64,000 nucleotides of DNA from Actinoplanes aureus (GTDB taxonomy: Bacteria > Actinomycetota > Actinomycetes > Mycobacteriales > Micromonosporaceae): NCBI RefSeq assembly GCF_015704865.1, contig NZ_JADQTO010000001.1, forward strand, positions 516,959 through 580,958, in the 5' to 3' direction. The notes under the pieces are model-generated. The model saw nothing but the letters and a program-made list of their open reading frames with translations, was not told where the DNA came from and made no database searches. The position numbers and the translations under genes are program-made. This document shows positions 7,723 through 17,539 of this stretch, in pieces; the stretch's first letter is position 1, and each line of letters opens with the position of its first letter.

Positions 7723-9849
7723 TCAGGCGGCTGGCAGTGAGGAGACTGGGCGGGGGTCGCCCAGGATCGGGTCGACCTCGTACATGCGGGCCTCGGCCAG
7801 GTCGAAGTACATGCCGGCGAGGCGGAGCCGGCCGGACGCCTCGGCGGCACGCACGGTCGGGTAGGTGCGCAGGTTGGCGAGTTGATTGAGCACGTTGTCG
7901 GTGACACAGCGCTCCTCGTCGGCCGGATCGGAGAAGCGGACGCCGGAGTGCGCCAGCCAGTCACCGAGGTCCGAACCGGGCCCGGCCGCGCCGGTCATCA
8001 GAGCGCGCACCGCCCCGCAGCCGGAGTGACCGCAAACGGTGATCGTGGTGACGGCGAGGACGTCCACGGCGTACTCCACCGCGGCGCCGACCGACGCGTC
8101 GCCGGAACCGTACGGCGGGACGATGTTGCCGACGTTGCGGACACAGAACAGGTCGCCGGGGCCGCTCGCGGTGATCAGGTTCGGCACCAGCCGCGAGTCG
8201 GCGCAGGTGATGAAGAGCTGCTGCGGGCGCTGCCCGTCCCGGGCCAGGTCGGCCAGCTGCGGGCGGACCAGCGGCGCGACCGTACGCTCGAACTCCGCGA
8301 TCCCCGCCTCCATGGCACCGCGCCGCTGCTGGTCCATGTCCTGCCAGCGGGACCAGGAGCCGATCAGCCGGGGCGTACGCTTCCCGCCGCCCAGCCGCCC
8401 CGAGGTGGCCTGGGAGAACCAGGAGTCGTGCACCTCCCGGATCCGCACCCGCCCGCCGGCCCGCTCATAGCCCTCCCGCCAGTTCCGGATCGTCTCGAAC
8501 GCCCCGTGGTCCAGGTAGTCCAGGTGCAGCTCGACGTCGACGTCCGCGGCCGGCGGCAGAGCGCTGAGCTCCCGGGTGAGCCGCGCCGACTCCACGAAGG
8601 CGAGAGTGCCGTTGATGGTGACCAGCCACTCCCCCGGCGCCCGCTCGGCCCGGCGGATCTCGCACCGGGCGAGCCGCCAGAGGATCAGCAGCGCGGCCGT
8701 GACCATGCCGAGCGCCACTCCGGTGAGCAGGTCGGTGAAGACCACACCGAGCGCGGTGACCAGGTAGGTGGGCAGCTCCCGGTGCCGCGCATAGGTCCGC
8801 ATCTGCGCCAGGCTGACCAGCCGCAGGCCGACCACGATCAGCACGGCGGCCAGCACCGCCATCGGGATGGTCTCCAGCAGGTCGGTCCAGAGCAACACGA
8901 ACGCCGCGATCCACACGCCGTGCATGACGGCCGAGGCCCGGGTACGAGCACCGGCCGCCACATTCGTGGAGCTGCGGACGATCACACCGGTCACCGGGAG
9001 GCCGCCGAGCAGGCCGGAGGCGGTGTTCGCCGCGCCCTGGGCGACCAGTTCCCGGTTCAGGTCGGCCCGCGGACCGTCGTGCAGCCGGTCCACGGCGACC
9101 GCGGAGAGCAGCGACTCGACGCTCGCCACCAGGGCGATGGTCACCACGGCCAGGACGATCTCCCGGACCGGGGCATCCGGCCAGGCGGGACGGATCAGCC
9201 CGGCGAGCGGCTCGTCCGGGAGGCGGACCCGGTCCACGTCGGCGCCGAGCAGGGCGGCCAGGACGGTCACCGACACCACCGCGACCAGGGCGGCGGGGAG
9301 TAGGGAGACGCGTACCAGGCGGGGCCAGAGCAGCAGGATCGCGACCGTGAGCGCGCCGAGCAGCGCGGCCACACCGTGGTGGGTGGCGATCTGTTCGGGC
9401 AGATCGCGCAGGTTGTGCCAGGCCGAGCTCTGCGGCGCGCCGCCGAGCATCACGTGCACCTGGCTCAACGCGATGACCAGGCCGATGCCGGCGAGCATGC
9501 CGTGCACGACGGCGGGTGAGAGGGCGAGGGCGGCGCGGCCCAGCCGGGACGCGCCGAGCACCATCTGAAGGAGGCCGGCGACGGCGACGATCGCGGCGGT
9601 ACCGGCGAAACCGAAGTCGGCCACCGCTCCGGCCACGATCACGGTGAGACCGGCGGCCGGGCCGCTGACCTGCAACGGGGCGCCGCCGAGGGCGCCTGCG
9701 ACGATGCCGCCGACTACCGCGGCGACCAGCCCCGCGAGCAGTGGGGCCCCGGACGCCGCGGCGATGCCGAGCGATAGTGGGATGGCGATCAGGAACACGA
9801 CGATGGACGCCGGCAAGTCCCGGCGCAGCAACTGCGTCAAGTCGGACAT
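7723..9849 (-). CDS. SulP-family anion (bicarbonate) transporter fused to beta-carbonic anhydrase
   Basis: Membrane transporter-enzyme fusion, 708 aa. Residues ~1-390 form the SulP/SLC26 membrane domain (10 or more hydrophobic segments), ~395-480 look like a STAS domain, and ~490-708 are a beta-class carbonic anhydrase. Zinc ligands C549, H608 and C611 and the D551/R553 dyad (CADSR, CGHSGCG) are all present, so the enzyme should be active. The likely role is uptake of bicarbonate (or sulfate) coupled to local CO2/HCO3 interconversion at the membrane; such fusions are known in actinobacteria and other bacteria. It is monocistronic, with its own 131-bp upstream region that is less GC-rich than its surroundings. 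Confidence 0.93.
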   Translation of the reverse strand: MSDLTQLLRRDLPASIVVFLIAIPLSLGIAAASGAPLLAGLVAAVVGGIVAGALGGAPLQVSGPAAGLTVIVAGAVADFGFAGTAAIVAVAGLLQMVLGASRLGRAALALSPAVVHGMLAGIGLVIALSQVHVMLGGAPQSSAWHNLRDLPEQIATHHGVAALLGALTVAILLLWPRLVRVSLLPAALVAVVSVTVLAALLGADVDRVRLPDEPLAGLIRPAWPDAPVREIVLAVVTIALVASVESLLSAVAVDRLHDGPRADLNRELVAQGAANTASGLLGGLPVTGVIVRSSTNVAAGARTRASAVMHGVWIAAFVLLWTDLLETIPMAVLAAVLIVVGLRLVSLAQMRTYARHRELPTYLVTALGVVFTDLLTGVALGMVTAALLILWRLARCEIRRAERAPGEWLVTINGTLAFVESARLTRELSALPPAADVDVELHLDYLDHGAFETIRNWREGYERAGGRVRIREVHDSWFSQATSGRLGGGKRTPRLIGSWSRWQDMDQQRRGAMEAGIAEFERTVAPLVRPQLADLARDGQRPQQLFITCADSRLVPNLITASGPGDLFCVRNVGNIVPPYGSGDASVGAAVEYAVDVLAVTTITVCGHSGCGAVRALMTGAAGPGSDLGDWLAHSGVRFSDPADEERCVTDNVLNQLANLRTYPTVRAAEASGRLRLAGMYFDLAEARMYEVDPILGDPRPVSSLPAA

Positions 9850-9980
9850 ATCGGCAAAATACCGAAGAAGGGTTAACGGGCCATTACGCGCCGATCCCTA
9901 ACCGGCAAAACACATCAAATTGCCGCCTGGCGCACAGCCAGCATTCAGATTTGCCTGGTGCGCGACGAAAATGCCGGTGA

Positions 9981-11051
9981 TCAGGCTTTCCAGAGATCCT
10001 TGTTCGACTCGTAGATCTCGCGCAGGATCGCCGGCACGTCGTAGGTCAGCTTCCACTCCGGGTAGTGCTCCTCGAACCGGGCGGTGCTGCTGATCCACCA
10101 CTGGTGGTCGCCGGCCCGGTTCTCCTCCACGTACTCGGTGCGCGCCTCGAGACCGGTGATCTCCGAAGCGATCTTGAACGCCTCGATGTGGCTGCAGTTG
10201 GAGAACCGGCCGCCGCCGATGTTGTAGATCTCGGCGACCCGCGGCGCGCGGTGGAACGCCTCGAACGCCGAGACCAGGTCGTGCGAGTGGATGGCGTCGC
10301 GGACCATCTTCCCCTTGTAGCCGAAGATGCGGTAAAGCCGCTGCTCCATCACGCAGCGCATGACGTACGCCAGGAAGCCGTGCAACTCGGCGGCGGAGTG
10401 GCCCGGACCGGTCAGCGTGCCGCCACGGAACACCGCGGTGGGCATGTCGAAGTAGCGGCCGTACTCCTGGACCATGACATCGGCCGCGACCTTCGACGCG
10501 CCGAAGACCGAGTGCATGCTGCTGTCGATCGACATGGTCTCGTCGATGCCGCCGTACCACTTGTGGTCCTCGGGCAGCTCCCACCTGGTCGGAAGCTCGA
10601 TCAGCGGCAGCGAGTTGGGCGTGTCGCCGTAGACCTTGTTGGTCGAGGTGAAGATGAACGGCGCGTCGATCGCGTGCCGGCGGGTCGCCTCGAGCATGTT
10701 GATGGTGCCGACCGCGTTCACGTCGAAGTCGGTGAACGGCTCGCGGGCGGCCCAGTCGTGGCTCGGCTGCGCGGCGGCGTGGATCACCAGCCCGACGTTC
10801 TTCCCCAGCCTGGCGAAGAGCTCGTCCAGCCCCTCCCGGTCGCGGATGTCCAGCGAGTGGTGGGTGTAGCGCTCGCCGACCTCCTTGGTCAGCCGCTGCA
10901 GGTTCCACTTGGTCGAACCGTCGGCGCCGAAGAAGTAGCCCCGCATGTCGTTGTCGACCCCGACCACGTCCATGCCGAGACCGGCGAAGTGCCGGACCGC
11001 CTCGGAACCGATCAGGCCGGCCGAGCCGGTGATTACGACGACGCTGCTCAT
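9981..11051 (-). CDS. NAD-dependent epimerase/dehydratase (SDR; CDP-paratose 2-epimerase-like)
   Basis: Extended short-chain dehydrogenase/reductase acting on a nucleotide sugar, 356 aa. The frame is open to 11588, but the ATG at 11051 immediately precedes the Rossmann motif GSAGLIG (residues 10-16), so it is the start. Overall similarity is to tyvelose (CDP-paratose 2-) epimerases and to WcaG-like proteins. The usual YxxxK motif reads F183-G-A-S-K187: the catalytic Tyr position is Phe while Lys is kept. Hydride chemistry would then need another acid/base, as is possible in 2-epimerases. Its upstream side diverges from the ligase cluster at 11251 across 199 bp. The substrate is unknown; no polysaccharide genes adjoin it. 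Confidence 0.82.
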   Translation of the reverse strand: MSSVVVITGSAGLIGSEAVRHFAGLGMDVVGVDNDMRGYFFGADGSTKWNLQRLTKEVGERYTHHSLDIRDREGLDELFARLGKNVGLVIHAAAQPSHDWAAREPFTDFDVNAVGTINMLEATRRHAIDAPFIFTSTNKVYGDTPNSLPLIELPTRWELPEDHKWYGGIDETMSIDSSMHSVFGASKVAADVMVQEYGRYFDMPTAVFRGGTLTGPGHSAAELHGFLAYVMRCVMEQRLYRIFGYKGKMVRDAIHSHDLVSAFEAFHRAPRVAEIYNIGGGRFSNCSHIEAFKIASEITGLEARTEYVEENRAGDHQWWISSTARFEEHYPEWKLTYDVPAILREIYESNKDLWKA

Positions 11052-11250
11052 CAGGACCTCCGCGGGGTGTCGGTCGCCACGGAGCGAGACTACCGGTGGC
11101 CCGCACCTCGTCCGTGGCCCGGTCCTGGGTGTCGCGATCGTGATGCTTGACGAGAGCGTGAAACGGGCAGGACACAGATTCGCCACATCCGATCGGAAGG
11201 CTCCGGCGGATACACGGGCTGTGCCGGAACTTGAACTGAAGGCGGTCGCG

Positions 11251-13830
11251 ATGACGGAGTCACTCCAGGCCCCGAACCCACACGTGCCAGAACAGGCCGC
11301 TCTGACCCTCGGCGTGGAGGAGGAACTGCACGTCGTCGACCTGGCGACGCGCGAACTCGTACCCCGCGCCCCGGAGATCCTGGACCGCCTGGACGGCGCG
11401 CACTTCTCCGCCGAGCTGCACCGCTCGGTGGTGGAGACCAACACGCCGGTCAGCGCCACCCTGGACGATCTGCGGGACGGCGTCGCGCAGCGGCGGCGGG
11501 ACGCGATCGGCGTCGCCGAATCGCTCGGCCTCGGCCTGGTGGCCGCCGGGACCGTGCCGCTCGTCGACCTGGACTCGCTGCGGATCACCCCTACCTCGCG
11601 CTATCACCGGATGCTGCACGAGTACCAGATGCTCGTCCGTGAGCAGCTGATCTGCGGCGCTCAGGTGCACGTCGGCGTCCCCGACCGGGACGAGGCGGTG
11701 GCGGTCGCCCAGCGGGTCGCGCCGGCGCTGCCGGTGCTGCTGGCCCTCTCCACCAGCTCGCCCTACTGGATGGGCGAGGACTCCGGGTACGCCAGCGTCC
11801 GCTCGCTGGTCTGGATGCGCTGGCCGACGGCCGGCGACAGCGGGCCGCTCACCTCGGCCGCCGAGCACGAGGCCCTGGTCAGCGACCTGATCGCCTCCGG
11901 GACGATTAGCGACCCGAAGATGGTCTACTTCGACGTCCGGCCGTCCGCGCACGTGCCGACCGTGGAGTTGCGGGTCACCGACGCCAGCCCGGACACCGAG
12001 ACGGTCGTCCTGCTGGCCGGGGTCTTCCGCGGCCTGGTCCTGCGCGCGCTGCAGGAGCACCGGGCCGGTGACCCCCTCCCGGTCGCCCGCCCGCCGTTGC
12101 ACCGGGCGGCGATGTGGCGGGCCGCCCGATCCGGGCTGGAGGGCGACCTGCTCGACCTGCCGCGCTCACCGGTGCCAGTGCCTGCGGCCCTCGCCGTCGA
12201 GCGGCTGATCGCCGACGTGCGCCCGCAGCTCGAGGAACTGGGCGACTGGGACCAGGTCTACGACCTGTCCGTGCGCGCGCTGAGCCGGGGCAGCTCGGCG
12301 GCCCGCCAGCGCCGCGCCCTGGCCCGGCGCGGCCGGCTCTCCGACGTGGTGGACATGCTGGTGGCCGACACCCGGGGCGGCGTGACCGGCGCCGGACCGG
12401 CCGGCACTCCGGCGCCGTCGCGGATCGAGGCGTACGTGGCGGACGGCGACGAGGCCTTCCCGAGCGGCCGGGTGTCTCCGGCGTACGCCGGGATCCTGCC
12501 GGTGCTGACCTCGCTCGGCGCGACCGGGCTGCGGCACCGCGAGGACGTCCGGGACGACGAGCAGCGTGCCCGAGGCATCACGTTCAGCGTGGCCGGGGAG
12601 GCGGCCACCCGGCTGTTCCCGTTCGACCTGGTGCCCCGGATCGTGCCGGCCGACGACTGGCGCACGCTGCGGGAGGGCCTGGTCCAGCGGGTCCGCGCCC
12701 TGAACGAGTTCCTCAACGACGTGTACGGCGAGCGGCAGATCGTGGCCGACGGTGCCGTACCGGAGTGGGTGATCAACGGCTCGCCGGAGCTGCGGGCCAG
12801 CGGCGCGCTCATCCACCGCCGGGCGGTCCGGACCCAGGTGGCGGGTGTGGACCTGGTCCGGGACGGTGACGGCAAGTGGTGCGTGCTGGAGGACAACCTG
12901 CGGGTGCCGTCCGGGATCGCGTACGCCATGCAGAACCGCCGCCTGACCTGGAGCGTCCTGCCGGAGCTGCCCCGACCGGGCGCGCTGCTGTCGGTCGAGG
13001 AGACGCCGAAGCTGCTCAAGCAGGCCCTGCTGGAGGCGGCCGGTCCGGCGGCCGGGGACGACCCGGCGCTGGTGGTGCTCAGTCAGGGCCCGGACGACTC
13101 GGCCTGGTTCGAGCACAAGATGCTCGCCGAGGCCATGGAGGTCCCGGTGGTCCGCAGCACCGAGCTCTACGTCGACGAGGGCCGGGTGTGGCGGCTGCGC
13201 GACGGGCACCGGCATCCGGTGGACGTGATCTACCTGCGGATGGGCGAGGACAGCCTGGTGCACTCACCCGGCGCGGACGGCATGCCGCTGGGCCCCAGCC
13301 TGGTAGCCGCGCTGCACGCGGACACCATCGTGCTGGCCAACGCGCTCGGCAACGGCATCGGCGACGACAAGGCGGTGTACGCCTACGTGCCCCGCATGAT
13401 CGAGTACTACCTCGGCGAGAAGCCGTTGCTCTCCGACGTCCGCACCTACCTGTGCGGCATCCCCGACCAGCGGGCCGAGGTGCTCTCCCGCCTCGACGAG
13501 CTGGTCTGCAAGCCGGTGGACGGCTACGGCGGCGACCGGATCGTGATCGGCCCGCACGCCACCGCCGAGGATCTCAACGCGCTGCGGCGGCAGATCCAGA
13601 CCGCGCCGCACCGCTGGGTGGCTCAGGAGCTGGTCGAGCTCTCCACCCATCCGGTCTTCGACGGCCACCGGCTCGCCCCGCGTCACGTGGATCTGCGGGC
13701 GTTCGTGTTCACCGGCGCGCACTCGTCGGTCGTCGCTCCGGCGGCGCTGACCCGGGTGGCACCGGCCGGGAGCATGATCGTCAACTCGTCCCGGGGCGGC
13801 GGTTCGAAGGACACCTGGTTGCTCGGATAG
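11251..13830 (+). CDS. Carboxylate-amine ligase (GCS2/YbdK-like) fused to circularly permuted ATP-grasp protein
   Basis: Two-domain cytoplasmic ligase, 859 aa. The frame is open from 10945; the ATG at 11251 follows GAAGG and leads into the GCS2 motif [11 protein letters not shown] (residues 20-30). Residues ~17-385 form a glutamate-cysteine-ligase-2 domain as in YbdK/EgtA. Residues ~400-859 are a type 2 circularly permuted ATP-grasp (DUF404/407), with EDNLRVPSG near 547 and KPVDGYGG near 754. Each half would use ATP to form an amide or peptide bond, so the protein may make a small gamma-glutamyl or modified dipeptide. It is 15 nt from the amidotransferase gene and heads the operon that runs through the S9 peptidase. 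Actual substrates are unknown. Confidence 0.88.
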   Translation: MTESLQAPNPHVPEQAALTLGVEEELHVVDLATRELVPRAPEILDRLDGAHFSAELHRSVVETNTPVSATLDDLRDGVAQRRRDAIGVAESLGLGLVAAGTVPLVDLDSLRITPTSRYHRMLHEYQMLVREQLICGAQVHVGVPDRDEAVAVAQRVAPALPVLLALSTSSPYWMGEDSGYASVRSLVWMRWPTAGDSGPLTSAAEHEALVSDLIASGTISDPKMVYFDVRPSAHVPTVELRVTDASPDTETVVLLAGVFRGLVLRALQEHRAGDPLPVARPPLHRAAMWRAARSGLEGDLLDLPRSPVPVPAALAVERLIADVRPQLEELGDWDQVYDLSVRALSRGSSAARQRRALARRGRLSDVVDMLVADTRGGVTGAGPAGTPAPSRIEAYVADGDEAFPSGRVSPAYAGILPVLTSLGATGLRHREDVRDDEQRARGITFSVAGEAATRLFPFDLVPRIVPADDWRTLREGLVQRVRALNEFLNDVYGERQIVADGAVPEWVINGSPELRASGALIHRRAVRTQVAGVDLVRDGDGKWCVLEDNLRVPSGIAYAMQNRRLTWSVLPELPRPGALLSVEETPKLLKQALLEAAGPAAGDDPALVVLSQGPDDSAWFEHKMLAEAMEVPVVRSTELYVDEGRVWRLRDGHRHPVDVIYLRMGEDSLVHSPGADGMPLGPSLVAALHADTIVLANALGNGIGDDKAVYAYVPRMIEYYLGEKPLLSDVRTYLCGIPDQRAEVLSRLDELVCKPVDGYGGDRIVIGPHATAEDLNALRRQIQTAPHRWVAQELVELSTHPVFDGHRLAPRHVDLRAFVFTGAHSSVVAPAALTRVAPAGSMIVNSSRGGGSKDTWLLG

Positions 13831-13845
13831 AAGGAGGCACCACCC

Positions 13846-15612
13846 ATGTGCGGAATCGCCGGCGAACTGCGCTTCGGCGACCGGCCCGCGGACACCGACG
13901 CCGTCCGGCGGATGTTGCCCTGCCTTCAGTCCCGGGGCCCGGACGGCGAAGGGCTGTGGGAACACGGCCGGATCGCCTTCGGGCACCGGCGGTTGAAGAT
14001 CATCGACCTGTCCGAGAAGGGCGGTCAGCCGATGACCGACGACCAGCTCGGACTGACCGTGGTCTTCAACGGCTGCATCTACAACTACCAGCAGCTTCGC
14101 GAGGAGCTGACGGCCAGCGGCTACCGGTTCGCCTCCACGTCGGACACCGAGGTGATCCTCAAGGCGTACCACCGGTGGGGCGCGGACTGTGTCAACCGGT
14201 TCTTCGGGATGTTCGCCTTCGCGATCGCCGAGCACGACACCGGGACCGTCACGCTGGCCCGGGACCGGCTCGGGATCAAGCCGCTCTACCTGGCCGAGTC
14301 GCCGGGGCGGCTGCGGTTCGCGTCGACGCTTCCGGCGCTGCTGGCGGCCGGTGGCGTGGACACCACGATCGACAAGGTGGCGTTGCAGCACTACATGACG
14401 TTCCACTCGGTGGTCCCGGCACCGCGCACGATCATCTCCGGCGTCCGGAAGCTGCCCCCGGCGACGGTACGGGTGATCCGGGCGGACGGGACGTCGAGCG
14501 AGCGCGTGTACTGGGAGGCGTCGTTCACGCGCGAGCTGGAGATCGGTGACTGGGCCGACGCCGTACGCGAGAAGCTGCGCACCGCGGTGGACCGGCGGAT
14601 GGTCGCGGACGTGCCGGTCGGCGTGCTGCTCTCCGGCGGCCTCGACTCCAGCCTCATCGTGGCACTGCTGGCCGAGCAGGGGCAGCGGGGACTGACCACG
14701 TTCAGCATCGGGTTCGAGTCGGGCGGCGGCGAGAGCGGTGACGAGTTCGAGTTCTCCGACCTGATCGCGCGTAAGTTCGACACCGAGCACCACCAGATCC
14801 GGATCGGACGGGACCGGTTCCTGCCGGCGGTGGAGCGGACCGTGGCGGCGATGAGCGAGCCGATGGTCAGCCACGACTGCATCGCGTTCAACCTCCTCAG
14901 CGAAGATGTTGCGAAGCATGTCAAGGTGGTGCAATCTGGGCAAGGTGCGGACGAAATCTTCGCCGGTTACAGCTGGTACCCACCCCTCGCCGGCGTCCCC
15001 CGGGAACACGCCGTCGACGCGTACGCGAAGGAGTTCTTCGACCGTCCATACGCCGACCTGGCCCGGCAGCTCAACCCGTCCTGGCTGCTAGATCGCGATG
15101 TCAGTCGCGAGTTCGTCGCGGCGAGCTTCGGCCGCGCCGGCGCCGTCACCGCGGTCGATGCCGCCCTGCGGCTCGACTCCCAGGTGATGCTCGTCGACGA
15201 CCCGGTCAAGCGAGTGGACAACATGACGATGGCGTGGGGGCTGGAAGCCCGCGTACCGTTCCTGGATCACGAACTGGTCGAGCTCGCGGCGGCCTGCCCG
15301 CCGGAGCTGAAACTCGCGCAGGACGGCAAGGGGGTTCTCAAGGACGCGGCCCGTGGCCTCGTGCCGGACGAGGTCATCGACCGCCCGAAGGGCTACTTCC
15401 CGGTGCCCGGCATCCGGCACCTGGAAGGACCGATGCTCGAGAAGGTGCGCGACGCGCTGCACGCCCCGGCCGCCCGGGACCGGGCACTGTTCCGGCCGGA
15501 GTACGTCGACGCGCTGCTCGCCGACCCGAACACCTCGCGCACCACGCTCGGGGCGAACCAGTTGTGGCAGCTCGCGCTGCTGGAGATGTGGTTGCAGGAC
15601 AAAGGCATCTAG
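13846..15612 (+). CDS. N-acetylglutaminylglutamine-type amidotransferase (asparagine synthase family)
   Basis: Glutamine-dependent amidotransferase of the asparagine synthase B fold, 588 aa. Cys2 (MCGIAG) is the N-terminal glutaminase nucleophile; the C-terminal synthetase domain has the ATP PP-loop SGGLDSS at residues 263-269. The sequence follows the pattern of the family (TIGR03104) that amidates acetylated diglutamine to the osmolyte N-acetylglutaminylglutamine amide, including the late motif KGYFPVPGIRHLEGP. A perfect AAGGAGG precedes the ATG. It sits between an ATP-grasp ligase fusion and an S9 peptidase; in the classical trio the partners are a GNAT/ATP-grasp enzyme and an M42 peptidase, so this is a variant arrangement. 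Product identity is inferred only. Confidence 0.87.
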   Translation: MCGIAGELRFGDRPADTDAVRRMLPCLQSRGPDGEGLWEHGRIAFGHRRLKIIDLSEKGGQPMTDDQLGLTVVFNGCIYNYQQLREELTASGYRFASTSDTEVILKAYHRWGADCVNRFFGMFAFAIAEHDTGTVTLARDRLGIKPLYLAESPGRLRFASTLPALLAAGGVDTTIDKVALQHYMTFHSVVPAPRTIISGVRKLPPATVRVIRADGTSSERVYWEASFTRELEIGDWADAVREKLRTAVDRRMVADVPVGVLLSGGLDSSLIVALLAEQGQRGLTTFSIGFESGGGESGDEFEFSDLIARKFDTEHHQIRIGRDRFLPAVERTVAAMSEPMVSHDCIAFNLLSEDVAKHVKVVQSGQGADEIFAGYSWYPPLAGVPREHAVDAYAKEFFDRPYADLARQLNPSWLLDRDVSREFVAASFGRAGAVTAVDAALRLDSQVMLVDDPVKRVDNMTMAWGLEARVPFLDHELVELAAACPPELKLAQDGKGVLKDAARGLVPDEVIDRPKGYFPVPGIRHLEGPMLEKVRDALHAPAARDRALFRPEYVDALLADPNTSRTTLGANQLWQLALLEMWLQDKGI

Positions 15613-15623
15613 AGGGGGGACAG

Positions 15624-17465
15624 ATGGATGGTCAGCTCCATCGGGTTGACGTCACCATGCTGCCGACCGGCTGGCATTCGATCGAGTCGGAGGTGGCCGG
15701 CAACTGGTCACCGACGCTCTCGCCGGACGGCCGGCACATGGCGTACGTCTCCGACCGGGGCGGCGCACCCGCGGTCTGGGTGCAGCCGGTCGGCAGCGAG
15801 CTGACCTTCCGGGTCGACACCGGCGGTGAACCGGTGTCGGCCGTGCAATGGTCCTCCGGCGGCGGCTGGCTGGCCTGCCAGATCGCCCCCGGCGGGGCAC
15901 CCCGGCACGAGGTGTGGCTGATCCGGCCGGACGGCACCGAGCTGCACCAGGTCGCCGGCTTCGGTGCGGACACCGCGGACAACATGCGCTGGCTGCCCGG
16001 GCGCTCTCTGCTGGCCCTCACCGAGAACCTGACGCGGGCCGTGGTGGTCGACGCGGTGACCGCCGAACGGCGGGTGATCGCGGACGGCGACCTGGTCTCG
16101 CTCCTCGACGTGGACCCGGCCGGGCGCTTCGCGCTTCTGAGGTACGGGCCACGCGGCGCCCGCCACATCGTGCTCCGCGACCTGGTCACCGGGACCGAGA
16201 AGCCGGTGACCAGTGGTGAGCAGGCGATCTTCAGCCCGGGCGGCGGCTGTGTGTACGCACTCAGCCAGGACGGCGAGTTCCCGGTCCTGCTCCGGGTCGC
16301 CGGGGACGCCGTGGAGGCGCTGACCGCGAGCGCGCCCACCGACCCGGCCGGCACGATCAGTGCCGCCTCGACCGCTGCCCAGCCGGTCGGCACGCTCGGC
16401 GGAGAGGTGGAGACTTTCGCGGTGACGGCCGATGGGCGTACCGCTGCGATCTTGTGGAATGTGCGCGGTGGCGAGTCGGAAGTCGCGCTGCTCGACCTGG
16501 ACCACGACGGTGATCGCGTGCCGAGCGTGCTCGCGCCGCTGCCCGGCCTGGTGGTCAGCGGGCTCGCGTGGAGTTTCGACGGATCGGCGCTGGCCTTCAC
16601 GGCTGAGGGGCCGGGGCAGCCGCACGGCGTCTGGGTGTGCGATCGCGACGGCGGTGACGTCCGGGCCGTCGCCGCGCTGCCCGCCGCGCCGGACGCGATC
16701 CGGCCGACGCTGGAGACGTTCGCCGCGCACGACGGGCTGACGCTGACCGGCTGGCTGTTCCGCCCGCCCGTGCCCGGCCCGCATCCCACCGTGCTGTGGC
16801 TGCACGGTGGCCCGGAAGCGCAGGAACGGCCTGGTCACGGGCCGCTCTTTCAGTCTCTGGCGCACCGCGGCATCGCCGTCTTCGCGCCGAACGTGCGCGG
16901 GTCGTCGGGGTTCGGGCGGTCCTTCGTCGACGCGGACAACCTGGCCCTGCGGTACGGCGCGATCGAGGACGTGCGCTCGTGCGTCACCCGCCTGCGGTCG
17001 TCCGGTGTCGCCGGGCCGGTGGGGATCATGGGGCGGTCGTACGGTGGCTACCTCACGCTGGCCGCGCTGACGACGTTTCCGGATCTGTTCGCCGTCGGCA
17101 TCGACGTCTGCGGCATGTCCAACTTTTTTACGTTTTATCAGTACACGGAGCCGTGGATCGCGGCCGCCGCGGTCAGCAAGTACGGCGACCCGGTCGACGA
17201 CGCCGACCTGCTGCACGACCTCTCCCCGATGACCCGGATCGACCGGTTGCGAACGCCGCTGATGGTGGTCCACGGCGAGAACGACAGCAACGTACCGGTG
17301 ATCGAGGCCGAGCAGGTGGTGGCCGCGCTCGCCGCCCGCGAGGTACCGCACCGCTACCTGCTCTTCCCCGGTGAGGGTCACGAGCTGCTGCACCGCTCGT
17401 CGCGCGCCACCTACCTGCAGGCCACGATCGAGTGGCTGGAGCGGTATCTGACGCCGGCGCAGTGA
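15624..17465 (+). CDS. S9 family peptidase (prolyl oligopeptidase / acylaminoacyl-peptidase type)
   Basis: Serine peptidase, 613 aa, without signal peptide. The N-terminal ~360 residues carry WD/TolB-like beta-propeller repeats (SPDGRHMAYVSD), and the C-terminal ~250 an alpha/beta hydrolase. The triad is S472 in GRSYGG, D554 in HGENDSNVP and H586 in EGHELL. AGAGGGGGGACAG precedes the ATG, only 11 nt after the amidotransferase stop. Such enzymes release dipeptides or acylated residues from short peptides. In this operon it may degrade the small amide peptide made by the upstream enzymes, taking the place of the M42 peptidase of the known trio; this is inference from context. Confidence 0.9.
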   Translation: MDGQLHRVDVTMLPTGWHSIESEVAGNWSPTLSPDGRHMAYVSDRGGAPAVWVQPVGSELTFRVDTGGEPVSAVQWSSGGGWLACQIAPGGAPRHEVWLIRPDGTELHQVAGFGADTADNMRWLPGRSLLALTENLTRAVVVDAVTAERRVIADGDLVSLLDVDPAGRFALLRYGPRGARHIVLRDLVTGTEKPVTSGEQAIFSPGGGCVYALSQDGEFPVLLRVAGDAVEALTASAPTDPAGTISAASTAAQPVGTLGGEVETFAVTADGRTAAILWNVRGGESEVALLDLDHDGDRVPSVLAPLPGLVVSGLAWSFDGSALAFTAEGPGQPHGVWVCDRDGGDVRAVAALPAAPDAIRPTLETFAAHDGLTLTGWLFRPPVPGPHPTVLWLHGGPEAQERPGHGPLFQSLAHRGIAVFAPNVRGSSGFGRSFVDADNLALRYGAIEDVRSCVTRLRSSGVAGPVGIMGRSYGGYLTLAALTTFPDLFAVGIDVCGMSNFFTFYQYTEPWIAAAAVSKYGDPVDDADLLHDLSPMTRIDRLRTPLMVVHGENDSNVPVIEAEQVVAALAAREVPHRYLLFPGEGHELLHRSSRATYLQATIEWLERYLTPAQ

Positions 17466-17539
17466 GCAGACGCACGTTGCAGGGCGTCTAGCTGCGAGAA
17501 AGGCTGGGAGCGCACGCGCACTCGAGCGGAAGGCGACCC

